From positions 6,709,001 through 6,773,000 of the forward strand of contig NZ_CP059732.1 of NCBI RefSeq assembly GCF_014117325.1: a DNA stretch of 64,000 nt, given 5' to 3'. The translations under genes were made by a program, and so were the position numbers. Under the pieces are notes generated by a model that worked only from the letters and a program-made list of their open reading frames with translations, was not told the DNA's origin and did no database searches. Below are positions 25,344 to 35,285 of the stretch, one piece after another (within the stretch, counting starts at the first letter, position 1; every line of letters begins with the position of its first letter). The DNA is from Spirosoma foliorum (GTDB lineage Bacteria > Bacteroidota > Bacteroidia > Cytophagales > Spirosomataceae).

Positions 25344-26594
25344 TCATATTTCTACTTCTGTATCAGAATCGGATGATGTATCATTTGAACCTCCGTGTAG
25401 TACATCGATTAGCTCTTTTACGCGATAAACCGTTGTGTTATAACGATTCCCAAGAATAATAATAACGTATTCATCTTTGGGGCTAAACCAGAACATCGAA
25501 TTATACCCTTTCCACCAACCCGAATGATAAATATATTCAGGCTGATTGGTATCATTCAGCATCATACGAAAGCCATACCCGTAATTCTTAGCTCCTTTCC
25601 GCTCGAAACTACGGGGAACAAAGGCTTCTGCCAGTAGTTTCTTCGGCAATAAACAATCACCATTTAGGGCTCGATACCATCGAAATAAATCACCCGTAGT
25701 AGAATAAATACCCTTATCGCCAACGACATCATCATAGTAATCTTTCGGAATCCGGCGATTCCATTGATATCCTGCTGTTCGATGGTGATTGATTGAGTCG
25801 TTCTTGGTTGTTGCCACAAAGGTTTGGTGCATACCCAACGGCTCAAAGATAGTCTTGTGAATAAACGTCTCGTAGCTTTGGCCAGTTGCTTTCTCAATGA
25901 TAGAGGCTAAAACCATATAGTTCGTATTACTATAACTAAAACCCCGGCCAGGAATATTATAGGCTTTGGGTGTTGGCTTCACAGTTGCAAACCAGTGCAT
26001 AATGGTTGCATTGGATGGATAAGGCTTTTCCTTTTTATAGAAGTTTACCTTCATACTATCGTCGAAGGCATATTGATAATTTGGCAAACCACTACGATGG
26101 CTTAGCAACTCACGAATTGTAATCCCATGATATGGGAAATCAGGATAAAACTTTTGAATCGTATCTTCAAATTTCAGCTTGCCTGCCTCAATCAGTTTTA
26201 GTGTACCAACGGCAGTGAATGTTTTCGAGAGCGAGGCTAATTGAAACTTCGAGTCATCCACTAAAGTATCCCGCTGATTACGCTCAAAGTGGCCTAACCC
26301 GAAGCAATGCTTATAGAGAATTATACCTTTCTGGGCTACCAGCACATTCCCATTTAAGCCACCGCGTACTTTCTGCTGGAATATCTCATCAATCTGTTGA
26401 GATTTCTTATCAGCGTTAATCTGCTGGCGAATAGTCATTTCCTCAGTTGAGGTAAATATCTGTCCATCAGCACAGGTACGCATTTCTTTTACTGACTGGT
26501 TCAGATTTTTTTGAGAATCCTGTCCGCATGAAATTCCGACTCCAGTTATAATCAAAATACTTAACCAACTCCAAATTTTATTCGTCCACACCAT
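25344..26594 (-). CDS. Serine hydrolase lipoprotein, beta-lactamase/PBP class C fold
   Basis: A 416-residue protein with a lipoprotein-type N-terminus (WLSILIITGVGISCGQ, Cys lipobox). The catalytic domain starts near residue 85 and shows the SxxK motif in FQLASLSKTFTAVG, the YxN motif in GFSYSNTNYMVLASI, and a C-terminal HSG motif in YIYHSGWWKGYNSMF. These are the active-site elements of penicillin-binding-protein-like esterases, D-peptidases and class C beta-lactamases. Family members in Bacteroidota are mostly of unknown substrate. The acidic extreme C-terminus (SNDTSSDSDTEVEI) is unusual. Confidence 0.87.
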   Translation of the reverse strand: MVWTNKIWSWLSILIITGVGISCGQDSQKNLNQSVKEMRTCADGQIFTSTEEMTIRQQINADKKSQQIDEIFQQKVRGGLNGNVLVAQKGIILYKHCFGLGHFERNQRDTLVDDSKFQLASLSKTFTAVGTLKLIEAGKLKFEDTIQKFYPDFPYHGITIRELLSHRSGLPNYQYAFDDSMKVNFYKKEKPYPSNATIMHWFATVKPTPKAYNIPGRGFSYSNTNYMVLASIIEKATGQSYETFIHKTIFEPLGMHQTFVATTKNDSINHHRTAGYQWNRRIPKDYYDDVVGDKGIYSTTGDLFRWYRALNGDCLLPKKLLAEAFVPRSFERKGAKNYGYGFRMMLNDTNQPEYIYHSGWWKGYNSMFWFSPKDEYVIIILGNRYNTTVYRVKELIDVLHGGSNDTSSDSDTEVEI

Positions 26595-26727
26595 CCCCGC
26601 GCACGTTATTTCATAGTTATTATAGCGACCAAGTTACAGCAAAACTAGGATTTGCTGAAGCTATTACCTCTATTTTCTATTAAAATAACGTGAAAGTTTG
26701 TTAACGGTCTCGGCAGTAATGGGTTAC

Positions 26728-28263
26728 TTAAAACCCTCGACGAGGAGAAATAATTACGGAACGTTTGCCACTTAATACGCCCGACTTTCTCAAACCAATA
26801 TAAGCGCCTACACTATTCGGTAGCAGGTCACCAGCATCAACGGCGATGGAACCATTTAGTACTGTTCCACCAAATACATTTAGTGGTATAGCTGCTGTAA
26901 GTAATCCTGAAAATTGCGATGGAATTGTAAGATAAGGGACTGCATAAGTGCCTGCATTTTTGCTAAATGATAAACGGGCCGTCATATCCACTTTATTGAA
27001 AACTAACGCACTCAGACCCATATGGTAAACACTAACCCGATTATTAGCAATGCCATATCGGGGTGGCAATGATGGATTGACTTCTTGCTGTGGGGTTAGA
27101 AAAGGGGTCCCTATAGTACGGCCAAAATAAGTCCAGCCATCGATAAACTGGCTGTGATTAAAATAATCATCTCGGCCTCTACGCTTTGGATCATCAATGA
27201 TAAACACATCTCCACCTTGGCTACCAGTGAACATATATTCAAAGGTAATTTGCCGTACAAAGAAGTTCGATCCAGTTGGCCGTTGCCGATTCCTTACGCG
27301 TAGCCCATTCAGACCATCTTCAAGATTTGTTCCATAAAACAAGGAGCCATCGTCATATGGAAATTGCCGATATACATAGAGATTCAAATTATTTAAATCT
27401 ATATCAGCGGCAAGGTCAAGCGAGCCTAAGTGGTTACCAATGCGGTTATCTTCAAATGAAGTAATGCTTTTGTCATTAGTATAATCAGCTCCTCTCGTCC
27501 CAAAAGCAACTGCGGGAAAATACCGGATATTTGACGGCAATTTTCCGTCGACAGCAACAATTGGCCCCAATACAGTAGGATCAGCCTGCCCCGCCCATAT
27601 TACTTCATGATTAAACCCTCCATACAGCCTAAAACGCCATGAAGGTTTCCCTATTCGACCATAAACGTAAAATTGATGTAGGTAGGACCCTGTTACTAAT
27701 CGATCAGAATTCTCAAACCAGCCATGCGCGAAAGCACCCATTATAGACACTACACCTTTGGTAAACGGAATAGCAGTGTAAGTAGGCAGACCAATTTGAA
27801 TTTTAGGTATAGGAAGGGCATTTCCTGACCAAGCGTAAGCACCCGTTGTTAGAAGTGTATCAACCAATCCTACAATCTCTTTCCGACGACCAATGTACAA
27901 TTCAAAAGCACCTAAACGACCTTTTACATACGCTTCTGGAATCAAAAATTGATTTACCTTTCCAGCAGTAGTAACAATATTCAAACCATAACCCCAATCA
28001 AGTTTTGGTCTATAACCAGCAGTATCTATAGGCCGATATTCAGAATGGATGTTAGCATTCAGTCTTAAAACTGGATTCAGAAGAGGAACAGTCCCATATT
28101 GATTTGCCCGTAACCAAAATGGAGTCTGGCCAGATGAAGCCAAGGTTCCTATTTCTATCTGATATTGATTAATTCGCTGGCCATAGATTAATGTACAATT
28201 GGCAATAGTAAACACTCCATACCAAATTAGTAAAAACAAAAATCTCATTAGAAAATGGGCCAA
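26728..28263 (-). CDS. Capsule assembly Wzi-family outer-membrane protein
   Basis: A 511-residue beta-barrel protein of the Wzi family. An N-terminal signal peptide (FLFLLIWYGVFTIANCTLIYG) precedes repeated amphipathic strands; the family opening QIEIGTLASSGQTPFWLRANQYGTVP and the segment LYIGRRKEIVGLVDTLLTTGAYAWSGNALPIPKIQIGL are recognisable. In enteric bacteria Wzi helps attach capsule polysaccharide at the outer membrane. Here it sits next to a chain-initiating sugar transferase on the same strand, 26 bases downstream of it, supporting a role in surface polysaccharide. Confidence 0.85.
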   Translation of the reverse strand: MAHFLMRFLFLLIWYGVFTIANCTLIYGQRINQYQIEIGTLASSGQTPFWLRANQYGTVPLLNPVLRLNANIHSEYRPIDTAGYRPKLDWGYGLNIVTTAGKVNQFLIPEAYVKGRLGAFELYIGRRKEIVGLVDTLLTTGAYAWSGNALPIPKIQIGLPTYTAIPFTKGVVSIMGAFAHGWFENSDRLVTGSYLHQFYVYGRIGKPSWRFRLYGGFNHEVIWAGQADPTVLGPIVAVDGKLPSNIRYFPAVAFGTRGADYTNDKSITSFEDNRIGNHLGSLDLAADIDLNNLNLYVYRQFPYDDGSLFYGTNLEDGLNGLRVRNRQRPTGSNFFVRQITFEYMFTGSQGGDVFIIDDPKRRGRDDYFNHSQFIDGWTYFGRTIGTPFLTPQQEVNPSLPPRYGIANNRVSVYHMGLSALVFNKVDMTARLSFSKNAGTYAVPYLTIPSQFSGLLTAAIPLNVFGGTVLNGSIAVDAGDLLPNSVGAYIGLRKSGVLSGKRSVIISPRRGF

Positions 28264-28289
28264 TTATACAATTAGTCGATCAATAGTGA

Positions 28290-29669
28290 TCACTTACCGC
28301 GGCCTTGCGCCATTACTCGAAGAGTTTGGGCAATGATCCACATATCAAATAAGAATGAACGTCGTTTGGGATAAAGCAAGTCGTAACGCAACCTCTGCAC
28401 CATCTCGTCAATGCTAGCTGCATAACCATATTTAATTTGACCGATAGATGTAATACCAGGCTTTACACTTAACAAAGAGCGGTACTCTGGTGCAATTTCA
28501 ACAATTTGGTCAATAAAATATTGACGTTCTGGCCTAGGGCCAACTACTGACATATCCCCGATCAATACATTATAAAATTGAGGAATTTCGTCAAGGCGAG
28601 TTTTACGCATAAAGCGTCCCCATGGTGTAATTCGATTATCAAGCAGTCCACCTGAAAGTACTGGTCCAGTCTTTTCAGCGTCTACATACATACTACGAAA
28701 CTTATAAATTTTAAAAGGTTTTCCTCCTTGCCCAATACGCTCCTGAGCATAAAAAATGGGCCCAGTTGATGTTATCCGTGTTATAGCTGCAATTAGCAGA
28801 AATAACGGTATACCTAAAATTAATGCCAGCAATGAGAAAACAATATCAAATGACCGCTTTAATATACTTACACGAAAATCAGAAAGTAGGCCTGATGAGA
28901 GATTGAGGACTGGTAATACATCATGGTACTCGATTGATGTGCTCCGCGCTAAGAATCCTCTGAAATCTACTAAAATTTTCACCTGATAGTCAAATGTTTC
29001 AGCGTTTTCAGCAATAGATTTTAGGCGTTCATTATCCATATAAGGCATACAGCAATAAACGCAATCAATATGATTGGTACGTATATAATCTATCAAACCC
29101 TCGTATTCTCCCCGAAGGAATTCGGAATTTTCAACGGTAGGCTCATCAAAATATCCACAAAAATGGAAGCCCATTTCTGGATGTACATCGTAGAAGGCAC
29201 GAATTGTATTTGCTAATTTACCATAGCCGACAATAATATATCGTCGGTTATTATATCCTCTTGCTCTATATTCTTTTAGGAATAATACACCACCTATTCT
29301 GAAAATTGCACCAAGAGCTAAAAAGAATATATACGTAATAAGAAGGTGCTCACGAGAATAATAGTAGCCTTGAATCGCTATCCAGCACACGGCAATAATA
29401 GCAACATGGATAAAGGTCAATAAAAGTAGTTGTCGTACCAGATGGCCAGATTTAAATAACTGTCGAGGGTATATATAGGGTTTTAACACTAATATCTCAA
29501 CCAGCCAGATTACATTAAAAAGCCACCAAAGAGATGCGTAAGGAGCTTCTGAGACAGCCTCAAGCGTCTGAAATTTAATCCAATATGCCCCAACGAAAGC
29601 CGTGTTGAGGCTCAAGAAATCAATGATTACATGAAGTGGGAAAAACAGTATGGAATAGCGATGCCTCAT
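28290..29669 (-). CDS. Undecaprenyl-phosphate sugar phosphotransferase (WcaJ-like)
   Basis: A membrane enzyme that starts a polysaccharide repeat unit by moving a sugar-1-phosphate to undecaprenyl phosphate. The 459-residue protein has four to five N-terminal membrane helices, a middle nucleotide-binding-like domain (RRYIIVGYGKLANTIRAFYD, a Rossmann-type glycine motif), a further helix (IVFSLLALILGIPLFLLIAA), and the C-terminal bacterial sugar transferase domain: FKIYKFRSMYVDAE, RKTRLDEIPQFYNVLIGDMSVVGPRPE, and VKPGITSIGQIKYGYA. Glucose-1-phosphate is the usual substrate of this type. It is the first gene of a two-gene unit with the Wzi-like gene and marks the start of the polysaccharide region. 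Confidence 0.92.
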   Translation of the reverse strand: MRHRYSILFFPLHVIIDFLSLNTAFVGAYWIKFQTLEAVSEAPYASLWWLFNVIWLVEILVLKPYIYPRQLFKSGHLVRQLLLLTFIHVAIIAVCWIAIQGYYYSREHLLITYIFFLALGAIFRIGGVLFLKEYRARGYNNRRYIIVGYGKLANTIRAFYDVHPEMGFHFCGYFDEPTVENSEFLRGEYEGLIDYIRTNHIDCVYCCMPYMDNERLKSIAENAETFDYQVKILVDFRGFLARSTSIEYHDVLPVLNLSSGLLSDFRVSILKRSFDIVFSLLALILGIPLFLLIAAITRITSTGPIFYAQERIGQGGKPFKIYKFRSMYVDAEKTGPVLSGGLLDNRITPWGRFMRKTRLDEIPQFYNVLIGDMSVVGPRPERQYFIDQIVEIAPEYRSLLSVKPGITSIGQIKYGYAASIDEMVQRLRYDLLYPKRRSFLFDMWIIAQTLRVMAQGRGK

Positions 29670-29888
29670 ACTTTTTAGGTTTACTCATCGGTCATGACAA
29701 AAAGCTAGCAAACCGTTTACGCTAAAATAATATATACAAGTCGATGAGTAACACGAATATTATTCTACGGCTCAAAACAGAGCTGCAAATTAATGACAAT
29801 TATGGTCTTAAAAAAATCCAATATAGTAATAGCCACATTGGTAAGTCAATAGGGAAGGGAATGCACGCTGAACTGTATTAGCAGGATT

Positions 29889-30905
29889 TTAGTCGAAGCG
29901 ATGTGATTTAATGCACTCCTCAAAGATTATGCTGAACTGATTGATTACTACTTTCCAAATGTAAGCCGTTTCCCATTTGACCTGCAAATTCTGGATAGTT
30001 AGATAAACCAACTTTTGTAAGGCCACATCCGACGAAAACACTCCCTTCGTTTTAGTCACTTTGCGTAACTGACGGTGATACCCTTCGACCGGGCTAGTTG
30101 TATACATCACCTTGCGAAAAGCGGCTGGATAATCGAAAAACGGCGATAATAATTCCAATTTTTTCACCCATGGTTGGACTGCTTTAGGATAAGCTGCCCC
30201 TGCTGCTCCTGTACCAACAACAGGTTTTCTAGGCCTTACTCTCTATTAGAAGCCTGATAAACCGTTTTTAGATCAGTAGCCAGCTCTTTATTTAGCTGAC
30301 GCACGAGCGGCCCCATCACTTTCAGCAATATAAATCCCCAATACCTGCTTTTTTCCCAACAAGCTCAGGCCGATCACGCTGTTAAGTACTCGAGTGACTA
30401 CTTTTCCATCATAGCGTACTTTATAATAGATGCCACCTCGCCATACCAGTGCGTACAAGCTTTCTAATGGCCGGTTCTACCTTTACCGTATGGCTGGAAT
30501 AACCATGTCAATGGTAAGAGTCAACTCCCTGTCGGACAGTGAATAGCCATACATTTCTAGCAGATGCTGGCTAATATCGGCATAACTGTTGCCAATGCAA
30601 TAGAGTGAGAGTACCTTATGCTCGAATTGGGTTAGTGGCTGCCGATACGATCGCGTGGCGTATGCAATTCTAAGGGACCAGCACTGCTTTTAACTCGTTT
30701 GGTGGCTTTACTATTCCATCGGTTTCGCTCGGTGAGCTGAATTTGGGCTAGATAGCCCTACATTTCTCCCTCTAAGGCAGGTCCAAGAAGTGTTTAATGG
30801 TGCAAACAGGCCATTTTTACCAATCAGTCACTTGCCTTCGTAAAGGCCTTTGATAGCGGCCTGCTTGATGGCCTCTAAATCGAACTCATTGGTTATGATA
30901 GTAAA
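29889..30905 (-). pseudogene. Degenerate IS256-family transposase
   Basis: The C-terminal 92 residues are intact (29889-30167) and carry the IS256 signature YTTSPVEGYHRQLRKVTKTKG. The N-terminal end is recognisable at about 30905-30840 on the same strand (NEFDLEAIKQAAIKGLYEGK). Between them the frame is broken by several shifts and stops, and the whole is shorter than a 400-residue transposase, so there are internal deletions. No terminal repeats or target duplication were found. Confidence 0.85.
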
Positions 30906-30977
30906 AGTTAGAGTTTTTATCTTGTTATTCACCTGTGACACCGTTCGGTGAGCAGTCTAAATTGGCTAATAAATAAT

Positions 30978-31016
30978 ACCCTAAAGACTCGTATACTGAA
31001 TGCGGGTCTTTAGGGT
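30978..31016 (-). terminator. Hairpin downstream of the type IX sorting-domain gene
   Basis: ACCCTAAAGAC (30978-30988) pairs exactly with GTCTTTAGGGT (31006-31016). Read on the minus strand it lies 19 bases after the stop codon, followed by an A/T-rich tract but no uninterrupted T run. Confidence 0.7.
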
Positions 31017-31034
31017 GTTATTATTTTCTGAGGG

Positions 31035-31568
31035 TTATTTTTTGACTACACGAGTGACAGCCTTCTTCTGATTAGATTCAATTATTGGTATATATATACC
31101 ATCGCTCAGAGCAGATGGCGTCCATTCTAAGCTGTGCTGTCCAGCAGATTGATTTTCGGATTTCACTAATTGTCCTATAATTTTCCCTTGAGTATCAATA
31201 ACCCACAAATTTACGATTCCATCATTAGGAAGGTAATATTTGATAGTAGTTGATTGCTGAAACGGATTAGGATAGGCTGTCAGCTGTAGCGCAGATTCGC
31301 CATTTATCTCAACATTTTTTATCTGTGCAACAAATGTACTGCCATTTTTTGCTTCAAAACCAGGCAACATAGTGACTGATTGACCCGCTTGGTATTCGGC
31401 ATGAGCAGCTTTGCCAACAATATTTGTAGCTTCTATTGTCTCTACTGCCTGTTCTAAATACTGACCTGCTTTTTCGTAGGTTATTTGAATACGTAATTTC
31501 TGCTGAGGAGCTTGTGCCATCCCACTAATGGCCAAACAACAACCCATAAATAGAAGTAAAAGTCGCAT
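31035..31568 (-). CDS. Short protein with type IX secretion C-terminal sorting domain
   Basis: A 177-residue secreted protein: signal peptide (LLLLFMGCCLAISGMAQ), a small domain containing YQAGQSVTMLPGFEAKNGST (a motif seen in many Bacteroidota surface proteins), and a C-terminal type IX sorting domain of about 80 residues beginning TAYPNPFQQSTTIKYYLP and ending in a basic VTRVVKK. Such domains direct export through the type IX system and surface attachment. The gene starts 1 base after the stop of the repeat-fibre gene 31570-33258, so they are cotranscribed and probably coupled. A homologous pair is found at 42695-44627. The mature part before the sorting domain is only about 75 residues, so it may act as an adaptor rather than an enzyme (inference). 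Confidence 0.85.
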   Translation of the reverse strand: MRLLLLFMGCCLAISGMAQAPQQKLRIQITYEKAGQYLEQAVETIEATNIVGKAAHAEYQAGQSVTMLPGFEAKNGSTFVAQIKNVEINGESALQLTAYPNPFQQSTTIKYYLPNDGIVNLWVIDTQGKIIGQLVKSENQSAGQHSLEWTPSALSDGIYIPIIESNQKKAVTRVVKK

Positions 31569-31569
31569 A

Positions 31570-33258
31570 TTATTTACGGGCTTTAGGTTGAAGTTTATTA
31601 ACTCGCTGTTCTAATTGAGCACTTTTTTGTTTCAAAGCATCATTTTGCTTCTTTAATTCGATTACATAAAGTGTTAACTCCTCAACTTTCTCTAGCAATT
31701 TCGACTGCATCTGTCCAACATCTACACCTTCTTTGACAACTTCCGCGGCTGAAGGTATACCTGGCAGGTGTTTTTCACGGTTGATAAATGTCTCGACTTC
31801 TTGTAAATTACGCAACTTGTACCCTTGATCAAATACTCGGTCTGACCATGCGTCGGTGCTTTTTATGGCTACTTTTACTTTTTCTGTTAATATACCGTCG
31901 GCAACATACAAACGGTAACCGACTGGGGTTTGCGCTACTCCAGGTCCTATAACAACACCTCCAGTGTTACCATTACGCAAGTTATCACCATCAATAGCCC
32001 AGTTTGCGTCATCGGCTGCTATTCGAGCTGAACCTGTGGTACTGCCTAGTACTACATCACCATTGGTATCAACTGTCAAAAATTTATTTGCGCTCAAAAT
32101 TGTTGCAGGACTCGTTGATTTAAGATTTGTCAATCGTAAGCCAGATGTATTCGTGGTGCTGCTCACCACCTCCAATTTATTCGCTGGAGCAGATGTGCCA
32201 ATACCTACATTGGTTCCATTACCTAGTACAATGCTATTACTTTTATTTACTTGCGCATAAGCCCCAATAGCTACTGCATTAGTGATTGTAGCTGAAGTAG
32301 AGGCCACATCTGCTGCAAACCCCATTAATAGATTATAGTCGCCATTACTATTAACACCTGCATATCGGCCAATGGCTGTAGTATGCTGGCCAGTGGTATT
32401 ATGTAACAAAGCGCCATCGCCAATGGCAGTATTACCTAATCCAGACGTATTTGAACTACCAGAACTATTTCCCATAAATAAGTTGTAGTTGCCAATACTA
32501 TTGCTGCCACCTGCTTGCTGGCCTAAAAATAGATTACCAAGTCCAGTAGTGTTATTTGTTCCGGCTAATGAACCAACAAATACATTGAAACCACCAGATT
32601 GATTATTTAGACCAGCCTGATAACCAATGAAAGTATTTGCTGTACCTGTATTAGTCGTACCTGTATTTGCTCCGACAAATGTGTTTTGCGAAACCGTACT
32701 TCCTCCAGAACCTGCCAATGAACCTAAATAGGTATTACCAATGCCAGTGGTGTTAGCGCTTCCCGCATCAGCCCCGATGAAAGTGTTATTACTTCCCTGC
32801 GTATTGACATAACCAGCTCCACTACCAAAGAAAGCATTATAGTTACCCTGAGTATTAGAATAACCCGCATTATAACCTATAAATGCATTATTATATCCCA
32901 CTCCATTGGTATAACCTGCATTTGACCCAACAAATGTATTCCGAGCTCCAGTACTATTACTAAATCCTGAGCTATAACCTACGAATGAGTTGTCTTGGCC
33001 AGATGTGTTTTGGTTACCAGCAGAAGCACCCAAAAATGCGTTCTTGGTGCCTGCCATATTTTGTATACCTGTCCCACGACCAATGAATAGGTTACTGGCA
33101 CCACTCATGTTTTGATTGCCAGCGCCTACTCCTACTAAAGTATTGTCAGAACCAGGCGTAGCTGATGATGGTGTAGTAGCCACATAATTCGTTTGGGCAA
33201 CTCCGGTCAAGGCCAACGAACAGCAACTAAGTATTAGTAATGTTTTTTTCACGTTCAA
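31570..33258 (-). CDS. Secreted repeat-fibre protein, paralogue A
   Basis: A 562-residue secreted protein with signal peptide (LLILSCCSLALTGVAQ). Residues about 40-310 consist of a 17-residue repeat of type NTFVGSNAGYTNGVGYN, with Asn at turns and the F/G/AG core conserved over more than a dozen copies. This suggests a beta-roll or left-handed helix, perhaps trimeric like YadA heads. Then comes a neck-like segment (NSIVLGNGTNVGIGTSAPAN), a C-terminal globular part with the shared KLRNLQEVETFINREKHLPG motif, and a coiled coil to the end. No type IX sorting domain of its own. It is coupled to the short sorting-domain gene. Adhesin or surface-fibre function is inference. Confidence 0.8.
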   Translation of the reverse strand: MNVKKTLLILSCCSLALTGVAQTNYVATTPSSATPGSDNTLVGVGAGNQNMSGASNLFIGRGTGIQNMAGTKNAFLGASAGNQNTSGQDNSFVGYSSGFSNSTGARNTFVGSNAGYTNGVGYNNAFIGYNAGYSNTQGNYNAFFGSGAGYVNTQGSNNTFIGADAGSANTTGIGNTYLGSLAGSGGSTVSQNTFVGANTGTTNTGTANTFIGYQAGLNNQSGGFNVFVGSLAGTNNTTGLGNLFLGQQAGGSNSIGNYNLFMGNSSGSSNTSGLGNTAIGDGALLHNTTGQHTTAIGRYAGVNSNGDYNLLMGFAADVASTSATITNAVAIGAYAQVNKSNSIVLGNGTNVGIGTSAPANKLEVVSSTTNTSGLRLTNLKSTSPATILSANKFLTVDTNGDVVLGSTTGSARIAADDANWAIDGDNLRNGNTGGVVIGPGVAQTPVGYRLYVADGILTEKVKVAIKSTDAWSDRVFDQGYKLRNLQEVETFINREKHLPGIPSAAEVVKEGVDVGQMQSKLLEKVEELTLYVIELKKQNDALKQKSAQLEQRVNKLQPKARK

Positions 33259-33798
33259 TATATTTATAAGTAAAACATTATATAGGAAAAGGCACTAGCA
33301 TTGGCTGCATTTAGTTTATTAAGAACAATTACCGATATTTATTCACAAAAAACTATGCAAAAGCATTTTTTCATGGATAATCGTTACAAAATTTATGCCG
33401 TATTATTCTAAATAATTCAATAACTACTTTAATACATAGTTATTGAATTAGAAAGGTATCTGGTCGTAAAGTAGAAAATCAGGTATTTTAAGCCTAATGA
33501 CACTGGTTAAATGGAAATGATTAGCATACAAGCCCTTTATATTGGTAAAAGGCATGTAAATATAACGTTAAAAACTATACTCATTCTTTTTTTTAATATA
33601 CATAAACGTCTCGCCCTAGACGAGCTTAATAAAAATTAACCATTCCTTACAATAATTTAGCCAAAAGAACAAACTGCCTTCACATAAGAGATGGTATTTC
33701 TCCCAAATATATTGCAACTAACTTAATATAAATAGCCTGCCCACAGTTTGGCACCTAATTAATCAGCTAGTGGTCTATGTCGCCAATATCTTATATTA
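33259..33798. other. AT-rich intergenic region with one stem-loop
   Basis: No supportable gene in either strand. One stem of 13 exact base pairs, AATTCAATAACTA (33414-33426) with TAGTTATTGAATT (33437-33449), lies in the middle; it may end the transcript of the fibre gene 33799-35073. The part next to 33258 should hold the promoter of paralogue A. Confidence 0.5.
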
Positions 33799-35073
33799 TT
33801 ATCTTTTATCAATAAGCTTCTTAACTAATCGCTTTAATTCGTCAATATCAGCTTGCTGCTTTTTATTGACCTGCTGTAATTGGATACTATATAAGGTTAA
33901 CTCCTCAATTTTTTCTAACAATTTAGCATCTGTCTGATGTAAATCATTACCTTGTTCCGTCATCTCTTTGGCAGAAGGTACACCTGGCAGATGTTTATTT
34001 GCTTGTATGAAGAGCCTAACTTCCTCTAAACTCTTCAGTTGGTAATCATCTTTGAATACATAGTCACTCCATTGTGCTGTATTTCGTACAGCAACTTTTA
34101 TCTTTTCCGTTAAAATTCCATCAGCAACATATAGCTTGTACCCTTTTGGTATATCCATAGTACTATCACCTATGGAAACTACTCTATTTTCAGATTGAAT
34201 GATTTCATTACTAAGTGTCCAAGGATATGCTGCGGTTCGAAGGCCTCCAATTGAAATACTAAGTAGCGAGAGATCAACTCGGCGTAAGACAACATCACCT
34301 GACTCATCTACAGTCAAAAATCTATCATTAGTAGCTCGTACAGCCGTATTTGCATTAGTCAAATTAGTAAAACGCAATCCACTATTACCTGAAGTACCTT
34401 GAGTAATTTCCAGTTTATTGGCAGGAGCGGTATTACCAATACCCACATTTGCACCATTACCCAAAATAATACTATTACTTCGGCTCACTTGAGCATAAGG
34501 ACCAATAGCAACAGCATTATTAATGGTTGGAGTAGAGGAAGATACATCGGCCGCGAATCCAATCATCACATTATAATTTCCATTATTAATAACGCCCGCG
34601 TACTGGCCAATAGCAGTGTTGCGTTGACCGCTGGTATTACGTAATAAAGAACCGTCACCAATAGCCGTATTACCTATTCCCGTGGTTGTAGCACTACCAG
34701 AAGCATTCCCCATAAATAAATTATAAGAGCCTGTAGAGTTATAACCAGCCTGCTGGCCCAAGAACATATTACCAGTTCCCGTACCGTTACTAAATCCAGC
34801 CTGACTACCAATAAAAACATTTGCGGTACCAGATGTATTAATATAGCCCGCTTGGTAACCTAGAAATGTATTACCCGTACCAACAGAATTAACTGCTCCC
34901 GTTTGAAAACCAACAAAAACATTATTGGTACCACTCGTATTTTGAATACCGGCTAAGTTACCTATCAATACATTTCTATTGACAAATGAAAAATTGTTCT
35001 GAGCCCAAACTCCATCAGCGTTCATTATAAGAAAACCAATAGATAAACAGAGTATATACTGTCTAATAATCAT
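33799..35073 (-). CDS. Secreted repeat-fibre protein, paralogue B
   Basis: A fibre protein of 424 residues from the ATG at 35073, which starts a signal peptide (YILCLSIGFLIMNADGVWAQ); the frame is open 11 codons further upstream. About seven 17-residue repeats (NTFLGYQAGYINTSGTA type), a junction NSIILGNGANVGIGNTAPAN, the conserved C-terminal KVAVRNTAQWSDYVFKDDYQ and QANKHLPGVPSAKEM segments, and a Gln/Lys-rich coiled coil to the C-terminus. Its repeat block is closest to paralogue E (shared NTAIGQYAG and NNGNYNVMIGFAADVSSS), rather than to its neighbours A and C, which suggests mosaic evolution. There is no adjacent sorting-domain gene. Confidence 0.8.
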   Translation of the reverse strand: MIIRQYILCLSIGFLIMNADGVWAQNNFSFVNRNVLIGNLAGIQNTSGTNNVFVGFQTGAVNSVGTGNTFLGYQAGYINTSGTANVFIGSQAGFSNGTGTGNMFLGQQAGYNSTGSYNLFMGNASGSATTTGIGNTAIGDGSLLRNTSGQRNTAIGQYAGVINNGNYNVMIGFAADVSSSTPTINNAVAIGPYAQVSRSNSIILGNGANVGIGNTAPANKLEITQGTSGNSGLRFTNLTNANTAVRATNDRFLTVDESGDVVLRRVDLSLLSISIGGLRTAAYPWTLSNEIIQSENRVVSIGDSTMDIPKGYKLYVADGILTEKIKVAVRNTAQWSDYVFKDDYQLKSLEEVRLFIQANKHLPGVPSAKEMTEQGNDLHQTDAKLLEKIEELTLYSIQLQQVNKKQQADIDELKRLVKKLIDKR

Positions 35074-35237
35074 TACAATGTTGATCTGTATTGAATTTAC
35101 ACTCAAAGATAGATCAAATATTTATCTTGAATAAACCTGTTGTTAACTTCATAAACTGTGGTAGTGATAACTAGTCGAATTGCTATAGTCTATGAGGTTT
35201 TATCCTATTTTCGGCAGGGAGCTACCAATGTTTGTTT

Positions 35238-35285
35238 TTTGACGTGGCACAACCAGGTTAAGGAACTTGGCCGTACCACGTCAAA
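35238..35285. repeat. Stem-loop downstream of fibre gene C
   Basis: TTTGACGTGG (35238-35247) pairs with CCACGTCAAA (35276-35285). It directly follows the stop of the minus-strand gene but the T tract lies on the other strand, so it is not a classical terminator for it. Confidence 0.5.

Noticed and set aside
31964..32260. Plus-strand frame in fibre gene A
   Set aside because: Shadow of a repeat-coding gene.
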